A stretch of DNA of 28,142 bases from RGIG3009 sp045595845 (GTDB lineage Bacteria; Bacillota; Clostridia; Oscillospirales; Acutalibacteraceae): NCBI GenBank assembly GCA_045595845.1, contig JAZOBF010000023.1:1-28142 (forward strand), written 5' to 3'. Both the position numbers and the translations under genes were made by a program. The notes under the pieces were generated by a model, which worked only from the letters and a program-made list of their open reading frames with translations, was not told the DNA's origin and made no database searches. Of the stretch, positions 22,641 through 28,142 are shown piece by piece. How positions within the stretch are numbered: position 1 is the stretch's first letter; each line of letters begins with the position of its first letter.

Positions 22641-22902
22641 TCGTCTGTAATGCCTCCTCCAGCTGTGTATACACGGCATCGGGAATTCGGCACGAAAAGG
22701 CTTTTTCCAAGCGTCTGGCTTTACGCGCCGCATTCAGGCACGCCTCGTCGGGGCAAATGTATGCACCGCGTCCCGCCTTTTTGCCGGTGCGGTCGAGCGA
22801 AATAGCTCCTTCGGGATCTTTAACAATGCGTACCAGTTCTTTTTTTGGTTTCATTTCCCCGCATCCGGTACATTTGCGAAGCGGTATCCGCTTTTGTTGC
22901 AT
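22630..22902 (-). CDS. ylxR: YlxR family protein (RNase P modulator RnpM)
   Basis: A 90-residue protein of the YlxR/DUF448 family, recently linked to modulation of RNase P in Bacillus and named RnpM. The RKCTGCGEMKPKKELVRIV start, the GKKAGRGAYIC motif (residues about 40-50) and the CLNAARKARRLEKAF helix are diagnostic. GAGGG lies seven bases before the ATG. It sits 21 bases after nusA and overlaps ylxQ. Confidence 0.92.
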   Translation of the reverse strand: MQQKRIPLRKCTGCGEMKPKKELVRIVKDPEGAISLDRTGKKAGRGAYICPDEACLNAARKARRLEKAFSCRIPDAVYTQLEEALQTNDG

Positions 22903-22923
22903 ACTGGTTCCCTCTTTTCCGAT

Positions 22924-23988
22924 TTACTCCTCGTCTTCGCCGTAGAATCCGCTTTCGGGGCGGATATCGATCTTCCAACCGGTCAACTTGGCGGCAAGAC
23001 GGGCGTTTTGCCCTTTATTGCCGATTGCCAATGACAGCTGCGCATCCGGCACCGTTGCACGGCAAGCCTTGGCACCGTCCGGGTCTACCTCCACACTAAC
23101 GACCTTTGCAGGTGACAGCGCCGCCGCAATAAATTTCTCCGGCTCTTCGCTGTATTCAATAATATCAATTTTCTCGCCGCCAAGTTCTTCCACGATCTCG
23201 GCAACGCGAATTCCTTTCGTACCGATACAAGCACCGACGGCATCCACATTCTCGTCGTGTGCCAACACCGCCAGTTTTGTGCGGGAACCCGCCTCACGGG
23301 AAACCGCCTTGATCTCAACCGTACCGTCAAAGATTTCCGGTACCTGCATCTCAAACAAGCGCTTAACAAGACCGGGATGCGTGCGGGAAATCAACACGCG
23401 GGGACCTTTTTCCCCGTCCTTGACATCGACCACGTACACTTTCACGCGCATTCCTTCACGAAGCACCTCGTCAGCAACCTGCTCCGTTTTGGGAAGCACC
23501 GCTTCGGATTTGCCGATTTCGACAGTAGCGGCACCCGTCTTGGGGTCCACGCGGGTAACCAGCGCGGTAACCAATTCCTGATTGTGCTTTTGGAACTCGA
23601 TAAATTTCTGCCCGCGCTCCGCTTCGCGAATACCTTGCCGAATGACATGCTTCGCCGTTTGAGCGGCAATACGGCCAAACTGTTTGGTTTCCAGTTTGAT
23701 CTCCACCACATCGCCGACTTTTGCTTTTTTGGAATACCGTACGGCTTCCTCCGGCAACATCTCCTCATCGGGATCGTTCACTTCGTCTACAACCGTTTTA
23801 CGCAGCGAAACAGAAAATTCACCCGTCGACGGTTCCATGATAACGGCAATATTTTCTTTTCCGCCGTAATCTTTTTTCACCGCCAGCACGATAGCGGCAC
23901 GAATCTTTTCCAGCAGATAGTCGCCGTCAATCCCCTTTTCTTTTTGCAATAATTGCAAAGCCTCAAAAAATTCCGCGTTGTTATTCAT
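22924..23988 (-). CDS. nusA: Transcription termination/antitermination factor NusA
   Basis: A 354-residue RNA-polymerase-binding factor that controls pausing, termination and antitermination. Order: N-terminal polymerase-binding domain (about 1-125), S1 domain (about 130-200, DGEKGPRVLISRTHPGLVKRLF at its end), then KH1 (GACIGTKGIRVAEIVEELGGEKIDIIEYS) and KH2 (SLAIGNKGQNARLAAKLTGWKIDI). There are no C-terminal acidic repeats, normal for Firmicutes. GGAGGG lies ten bases before the ATG, inside the end of rimP. It follows rimP by six bases. Confidence 0.97.
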   Translation of the reverse strand: MNNNAEFFEALQLLQKEKGIDGDYLLEKIRAAIVLAVKKDYGGKENIAVIMEPSTGEFSVSLRKTVVDEVNDPDEEMLPEEAVRYSKKAKVGDVVEIKLETKQFGRIAAQTAKHVIRQGIREAERGQKFIEFQKHNQELVTALVTRVDPKTGAATVEIGKSEAVLPKTEQVADEVLREGMRVKVYVVDVKDGEKGPRVLISRTHPGLVKRLFEMQVPEIFDGTVEIKAVSREAGSRTKLAVLAHDENVDAVGACIGTKGIRVAEIVEELGGEKIDIIEYSEEPEKFIAAALSPAKVVSVEVDPDGAKACRATVPDAQLSLAIGNKGQNARLAAKLTGWKIDIRPESGFYGEDEE

Positions 23989-23994
23989 TTTTTG

Positions 23995-24513
23995 TCATCC
24001 CTCCGTGATAGTTTCATCCGTTATCTCATCCCACAAATCCACGGCGTGAACCGCCGCGACCTCTTTGCGGGAGAATGTACGTGTGTTCTCTTCCTCGTCC
24101 TCAATGACGATCTGTTCATCCGCATCCAGCAAGAGTCCGACGAACTCGCGCTGTCCGTCCTCCGTCGGTCGGAACAGTTTGACCGTGACGGGAAATCCTT
24201 TGTACGTCTCAAAATGCTCCGGCCGTGTCAGCTCCCGTTCAATGCCGGGTGACATAACCTCCAAACAATACGACTGTGCAATGGGATCCGCCTTATCCAA
24301 CACAGGATTGAGCAAATGTGTCATTTCGACACAGTCATTGATGGTAACGCCTTCCTCTTTGTCGATAATCACGCGTAAAAACCAATCCGCACCTTCCTTG
24401 ACAAACCGCACATCCCAGATGGATACACCCGCTTGTTCGGCAAGCGGCTCGGCAAGTGCGCGGCAGACGGCCGCAATGTTTCCGCCCAATCCGCCTTTTT
24501 TGTGTTCTGCCAT
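23995..24513 (-). CDS. rimP: Ribosome maturation factor RimP
   Basis: A 172-residue cytosolic factor for 30S subunit assembly. The core DWFLRVIIDKEEGVTINDCVEMTHLLNPVLD and the SYCLEVMSPGIERELTRPEHFETYKGFPVTVKLF block are characteristic, followed by an Sm-like C-terminal domain. Start placed at ATG 24513, seven bases after GGGAGGG; an upstream extension would read through the leader hairpin. It is the first gene of the operon, with a promoter and hairpin directly upstream. Confidence 0.94.
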   Translation of the reverse strand: MAEHKKGGLGGNIAAVCRALAEPLAEQAGVSIWDVRFVKEGADWFLRVIIDKEEGVTINDCVEMTHLLNPVLDKADPIAQSYCLEVMSPGIERELTRPEHFETYKGFPVTVKLFRPTEDGQREFVGLLLDADEQIVIEDEEENTRTFSRKEVAAVHAVDLWDEITDETITEG

Positions 24514-24536
24514 TCGCTTTCCCTCCCGACAAACAC

Positions 24537-24562
24537 AAAGGAGCGGGTCGCCCCACTCCTTT
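24537..24562 (-). promoter_or_regulatory. GNRA-capped leader hairpin of the rimP-truB operon
   Basis: Minus strand AAAGGAGTGGG pairs with CCCGCTCCTTT, 11 pairs with one G-U, closing a GCGA tetraloop. It starts about 17 bases after the predicted transcription start and buries an AGGAG sequence. The true ribosome binding site for rimP lies just beyond. There is no T-run, so it is not a standard terminator; it could stabilise the mRNA or bind an operon product. Confidence 0.55.
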
Positions 24563-24585
24563 ACTAACATCTATCATCGAAAAAT

Positions 24586-24614
24586 AGTATAGCACGCTTT
24601 TTTAAAAAAATCAA
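24586..24614 (-). promoter_or_regulatory. Promoter of the rimP-nusA-infB-truB operon
   Basis: Minus strand TTGATT (24614-24609), 17-base spacer, TATACT (24591-24586). It stands back to back with the plus-strand promoter at 24632-24660. Confidence 0.75.
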
Positions 24615-24631
24615 CCCCTTTTTTATCAGTA

Positions 24632-24660
24632 TTTACAAACGCGCGTATATATGGTACACT
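24632..24660 (+). promoter_or_regulatory. Promoter of the membrane protein / rsmF operon
   Basis: TTTACA (24632-24637), 17-base spacer, TACACT (24655-24660), about 35 bases before the start codon of the membrane protein. Confidence 0.6.
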
Positions 24661-24694
24661 GTTGTCAGTTTATATACAAAGGAGTCGACTGTTT

Positions 24695-25219
24695 ATGCGC
24701 ATCTTCTTAACCGTTTGCCGCGTGTTGATATGGGTTTTGCTCGCTGTCACCCTACCGTTCCAACTCGGCGCCATTCTCAGCATTGTAATGGGTGATCGCG
24801 TGGTCAATCCCGCCTTGCTCATTATCGCCACAGCGCTGATGGTTATATCGGTCATCGGGTTTTTCGCTTCAAAACGCAACAAACTGGTTTGGATGATTAC
24901 GGCGGCAATCGCGGGATTATTGTTTATCATCGTTGCGGTTTGGTTCAAAGATGCATTCATAGTCACCGTCACGACTAACGGTCTGGCGGGCATTTCTTGG
25001 TGGAAAGCGATTTACCGTCATATGACCCCCGCGTTGATTCCGCTCTTGCTGTTCCCCGTTTTCTGGGACTATCATACCGATCAACGGTTTCTGCGTCTTG
25101 CCGAAGCCGATCTTCTGACCCCCAGTTATTTTGAGGAAGATGTTACCGAGGAAGACGCGCACAAGCCGAAACGCTCGGTCCGTACCCGAAACCGCAAAAA
25201 CTCGGAGGCTTCACAATGA
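24695..25219 (+). CDS. Small multi-pass membrane protein of unknown function
   Basis: A 174-residue protein with four probable membrane segments: about residues 5-30 (VCRVLIWVLLAVTLPFQLGAIL), 38-56 (PALLIIATALMVISVIGFFA), 62-83 (LVWMITAAIAGLLFIIVAVWF) and 112-124 (PALIPLLLFPVFW). A charged cytosolic tail of about 45 residues, rich in Lys, Arg and Glu, ends it. Start set at ATG 24695, ten bases after AAAGGAG. Its stop overlaps the start of the RsmF-type gene (ATGA), so the two are translationally coupled. No family was recognised. Confidence 0.7.
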   Translation: MRIFLTVCRVLIWVLLAVTLPFQLGAILSIVMGDRVVNPALLIIATALMVISVIGFFASKRNKLVWMITAAIAGLLFIIVAVWFKDAFIVTVTTNGLAGISWWKAIYRHMTPALIPLLLFPVFWDYHTDQRFLRLAEADLLTPSYFEEDVTEEDAHKPKRSVRTRNRKNSEASQ

Positions 25220-26619
25220 TTCTGCCCACCCTGTTTGAATCACGGATGCGCCGCCTGCTCGATACCGAGTATGCGGCGTTCTTTGACGCGTGGCAACAAC
25301 CGCTTATAACGCGTGGCATTCGTGCCAACACCTTAAAAATAACTCCCGAACAGTTGGAAGCACTGTTACCGTTTGCCGTTGATTCAACGCCGTTTTCACC
25401 ACTCGGCCGTGTGACAACGGCAGATTTCCGCGCCGGAAGTGACCCGCTCCATCACGCAGGCGCGTACTATATGCAAGAGCCGTCCGCCATGTCGGCGGTC
25501 ACGGTCTTGGCACCTCAACGCGGCGAAAAAATACTGGATCTGTGTGCCGCACCGGGCGGCAAATCTACGCAGATCGCCGCCGCGTTACAGGGAACGGGCA
25601 TGCTGTGGGCAAACGAATATGTCCCCGCCCGTGCTCGCGTTTTACGGCAAAACTTAGAGCGTTGCGGCGTAAAAAACAGCGTCGTGTCTTGCGGTGATAC
25701 CGCACGGCTTGCGGACGCCTTACCCAACAGCTTTGACGCCGTGCTCGCCGATGTCCCCTGTTCAGGCGAAGGAATGTTCCGCAAAGAACCTGTCGCCCTC
25801 ACCGAGTGGAGCGAAGACATCATCCGCCTGTGTGCCGACCGTAGCCGCGGGATTTTAGATAACGCCGCGCGCTGTGTCCGTGCAGGAGGACGGCTCGTGA
25901 TCTCCACCTGTACCTTTGCACCCGAAGAGAACGAGTGTGCCGTTATTCGATTTTTGCACGACCATCCCGATTTCACTCTACACCCCATTACCGCTCCGTT
26001 CGGGCGCGAGGCATTCCGCGCCGATCGTATCCTCCCGTTTTTAGAACCTGAACTGCACGATTTTGCCAAAACCGTAGACACCGCCCGTTGCCTCCGTATC
26101 TTTCCTTGCGACGGCGGCGAAGGACATTTCATCGCGCTGTTATACCGCGACGGAAACGCGCCCGCCGTCCCGTCCCCTTTTGTCCCTAAACCCAATCCCT
26201 GTCTCAGCCTTGCGCGTGACCTGTACGCCGATTGTTTCACCGATACGCCCTGCGGCACCTTCGCCGTTTTCGGCGATACCGTATACCTCTTGCCGCCATT
26301 GTTTCCCGCCACCCGCGGTATCAATATTCTCAGTGCGGGTTTGCCCGTCGCCGAGGTGTGTGAGGGACGCTCGCTAAGATTGGAACCGTGCCACGCGGCA
26401 TTCCAAGCCGCCTTTTCGCACACATGCCGCCGCATTTTGGATTTGGACCTGTCTGATGCACGCCTTACCGCCTTTTTACACGGTGAGGAGATTCCAACAA
26501 ACACCCAAAACGGCTTTACCGGAGTCGCGGTACACGGTATACTTACCGGTTTCGGCAAGGTATCCGGCGGCAAACTCAAAAACCGTTATCCCAAAGGCTT
26601 GCGGTTGCATATAATTTGA
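25216..26619 (+). CDS. rsmF: 16S rRNA (cytosine-C5)-methyltransferase, RsmF/NOL1-NOP2-Sun family
   Basis: A 467-residue S-adenosylmethionine-dependent RNA m5C methyltransferase. The cofactor motif is LDLCAAPGGKSTQIAA (about residue 110). The two family cysteines are present: C182 in DVPCSGEGMFRKE and the catalytic C232 in STCTFAPEENE. An N-terminal RNA-binding segment (about 1-100) precedes the catalytic core, and a C-terminal PUA-like region (about 320-467) ends with HGILTGFGKVSGGKLKNRYPKGLR, as in RsmF-type proteins of Firmicutes. It overlaps the preceding membrane protein gene by four bases. RsmF is the closest named type; the exact target cytosine cannot be told from the sequence. Confidence 0.88.
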   Translation: MILPTLFESRMRRLLDTEYAAFFDAWQQPLITRGIRANTLKITPEQLEALLPFAVDSTPFSPLGRVTTADFRAGSDPLHHAGAYYMQEPSAMSAVTVLAPQRGEKILDLCAAPGGKSTQIAAALQGTGMLWANEYVPARARVLRQNLERCGVKNSVVSCGDTARLADALPNSFDAVLADVPCSGEGMFRKEPVALTEWSEDIIRLCADRSRGILDNAARCVRAGGRLVISTCTFAPEENECAVIRFLHDHPDFTLHPITAPFGREAFRADRILPFLEPELHDFAKTVDTARCLRIFPCDGGEGHFIALLYRDGNAPAVPSPFVPKPNPCLSLARDLYADCFTDTPCGTFAVFGDTVYLLPPLFPATRGINILSAGLPVAEVCEGRSLRLEPCHAAFQAAFSHTCRRILDLDLSDARLTAFLHGEEIPTNTQNGFTGVAVHGILTGFGKVSGGKLKNRYPKGLRLHII

Positions 26620-26626
26620 CTTTTTC

Positions 26627-26654
26627 TTGCTTTTTTTGAAAAATTTGGTATACT
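26627..26654 (+). promoter_or_regulatory. Promoter of the rhamnulokinase gene
   Basis: TTGCTT (26627-26632), 16-base spacer, TATACT (26649-26654), about 35 bases before the start codon. The T-rich stretch just before it may also help to end rsmF transcription, though no clear hairpin is present. Confidence 0.5.
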
Positions 26655-26689
26655 GAGTGTACGACACTATACGCAAAGGGGTTTTTATC

Positions 26690-28084
26690 ATGGCAACCTA
26701 TTATTTAGCCGTAGACATCGGTGCATCCAGCGGCCGACACATTTTGGCACACCTGGAAAACGGCAAAATCGTGCTGGAAGAAATGCACCGTTTTGAAAAC
26801 AAATTGGTTGAGAAAAACGGACATCTGTGTTGGGATACCGAGCACCTGTTTGGTGGCATCTTGGACGGTATGAAAAAATGCGCCGCCGCGGGCAAAATTC
26901 CGCTGTCGATGGGCATTGATACCTGGGGCGTTGACTTTGTCCTTCTCGATAAAGAGGGTAAGATGATCGGTGACGCCGTCGCCTACCGTGACAGCCGTAC
27001 CGAGGGCATGGATGCATTCGTTTCGGAATGCATCTCCGAACACGATCTGTACGCCGTTGCCGGCACGCAAAAGCAATTATACAACACCATTTATCAGCTC
27101 ATGAGCGTCAAGCAAACCGATCCGTCTGCTTTTGACCGTGCGGAATATTTCCTCATGCCCCCTGAATATTATCACTATCTCTTGACCGGCAAAGCGGTCA
27201 ACGAATACACCATGGCGACCACAACCAACTTAGTGAACGCCGAAACCAAACAATGGGACGGCGAATTGCTCGACAAGCTGGGCTTCCCGCGCCGTTTGTT
27301 CCGTGAACTGAAAACCCCGGGCACGCTTGTCGGTGACCTGACGGATACAATTGCTAAAATCGTCGGCTTTAACTGTAAAGTTATTCTGCCCGCCACGCAC
27401 GATACCGGCTCGGCGGTTGCGGCTGTTCCGGCAAACGATGATGATTTCCTGTATATCAGCTCCGGCACCTGGTCGTTGCTCGGTGTAGAATCTATGACTC
27501 CCAACTGCAGCGAGGACAGCCGAAAACTCAACTTCACCAATGAAGGCGGCGTGAATTATCGGTTCCGTTACCTCAAAAATATCATGGGATTGTGGATGTT
27601 GCAATCGGTCAAGCGCGAACTGAATAATCAGTTCGGCTTCGGCGAAATCAGCGATATGGCTCGTGCCGCCGAAATCGATTCGGTTGTCGATGTCGACGAT
27701 ATGCGTTTCTTAGCACCCAAAAGTATGATGGAAATGGTCAAAACGATATGCGCGGAAACCAATCAAGCGATTCCGCAAACGGTCGGTGAGGTCGCCAAAG
27801 TCATTTACCTCAGCCTGTCACAATGCTACGGCAAGGCCGTTCGTCAGATGGAAGAAATCACCGGTCGCACCTATTCTCGCCTACATATCGTGGGTGGTGG
27901 CTGTCAAGATGGTTACTTAAACGAACTGACTGCCAAATCCACAGGCAAAGCCGTCTATGCGGGCCCCATTGAGGCGACCGCGCTCGGCAACCTGTTGGTA
28001 CAGATGCTCGCAAACGGCGAATTTGCTTCTCTCGAAGAAGGGCGCACCGCCATCGGTAACTCATTTGATATCAAACCCGTCTGA
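26690..28084 (+). CDS. rhaB: Rhamnulokinase
   Basis: A 464-residue FGGY-family sugar kinase that phosphorylates L-rhamnulose to rhamnulose 1-phosphate. The N-terminal phosphate motif is DIGASSGRHIL (residues about 7-17); MGIDTWGVDFVLLD follows, then PATHDTGSAVAAVP with the putative catalytic aspartate, ISSGTWSLLGVE and the C-terminal IVGGGCQDGYLNELTA, all diagnostic of RhaB. Start at ATG 26690 has AAAGGGG eight bases upstream. It has its own promoter; rhamnose isomerase and aldolase are not in the window but could lie beyond the right end. It pairs conceptually with the GH4 and DUF4832 genes for use of rhamnose-containing pectin (inference). Confidence 0.93.
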   Translation: MATYYLAVDIGASSGRHILAHLENGKIVLEEMHRFENKLVEKNGHLCWDTEHLFGGILDGMKKCAAAGKIPLSMGIDTWGVDFVLLDKEGKMIGDAVAYRDSRTEGMDAFVSECISEHDLYAVAGTQKQLYNTIYQLMSVKQTDPSAFDRAEYFLMPPEYYHYLLTGKAVNEYTMATTTNLVNAETKQWDGELLDKLGFPRRLFRELKTPGTLVGDLTDTIAKIVGFNCKVILPATHDTGSAVAAVPANDDDFLYISSGTWSLLGVESMTPNCSEDSRKLNFTNEGGVNYRFRYLKNIMGLWMLQSVKRELNNQFGFGEISDMARAAEIDSVVDVDDMRFLAPKSMMEMVKTICAETNQAIPQTVGEVAKVIYLSLSQCYGKAVRQMEEITGRTYSRLHIVGGGCQDGYLNELTAKSTGKAVYAGPIEATALGNLLVQMLANGEFASLEEGRTAIGNSFDIKPV

Positions 28085-28088
28085 TATA

Positions 28089-28142
28089 AGAAAGCCGCGC
28101 CTGCCCGAATGGGAGGGGGGGGGTTTTTTTTTTAATTATCTT
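28089..28142 (+). other. Degraded terminator or assembly artefact with G9/T10 homopolymers
   Basis: AAAGCCGCGCCTGCCCGAAT at 28090-28109 looks like the left arm and loop of a GC-rich terminator for rhaB. The expected matching arm is missing and replaced by GGGA, nine G and ten T. Position at the very end of the sequence suggests a sequencing or assembly fault. Confidence 0.5.

Noticed and set aside
25515..26579. A 354-codon minus-strand frame opposite rsmF
   Set aside because: Serine/arginine-rich composition and lack of motifs mark it as a shadow of the methyltransferase gene.

Overview
The window looks like a chromosomal segment of an anaerobic Firmicute, probably a gut-type Clostridia (inference). 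Supporting signs are strong AGGAGG-type ribosome binding sites with ATG, GTG and TTG starts, oxygen-sensitive two-subunit [4Fe-4S] hydratases, and the Firmicutes-type order rimP-nusA-ylxR-ylxQ-infB-rbfA-nrnA-truB. No rRNA, tRNA, CRISPR array or intact transposase was seen.

Left edge (1-808): the N-terminus of a minus-strand XRE-type regulator, then a minus-strand transcription unit with almost no coding capacity. That unit has a promoter, nested hairpins over a ribosome binding site, a 20-codon ORF, two mutually exclusive long pairings and a terminator. It looks like a translation-coupled attenuator that has lost its target gene.

Accessory metabolism (809-16842): a plus-strand fumarase alpha/beta pair with a NodB-type deacetylase converges on a six-gene minus-strand operon (AtuA-family, DUF4387, M20 amidohydrolase, CapA-like, tartrate-dehydratase-like alpha and beta). 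The operon is divergent from an AraC regulator with a 21-bp-phased direct repeat between them. Next are a DUF4832 glycosidase-like protein, a GH4 glycosidase with a CHEV motif, and a truncated serine hydrolase. A second AraC regulator is divergent from an operon of an ASRT-family small protein, a creatinase-like M24 protein lacking the metal-binding aspartates, and a creatininase-family protein. A 276-bp element with perfect 27-bp terminal inverted repeats separates the last two genes.

Core region (16898-24614, minus): the rimP-to-truB operon for ribosome maturation, transcription elongation and translation initiation, ending in a single-pass membrane protein of unknown function. Its promoter is followed at once by a GNRA-capped hairpin. 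On the plus strand (24632-28084) are a small membrane protein overlapping an RsmF-type rRNA methyltransferase, then a rhamnulokinase with its own promoter. The last bases are a G9/T10 homopolymer run that looks like a damaged terminator or an assembly artefact.

Functionally, the accessory genes form several substrate-responsive catabolic modules: hydroxy-acid dehydration and amide hydrolysis, pectin-type sugars (GH4, DUF4832, rhamnulokinase), and a creatinine-like cyclic amide or guanidino compound. No transporter gene is present. Functional assignments of the novel-looking operons are inference.
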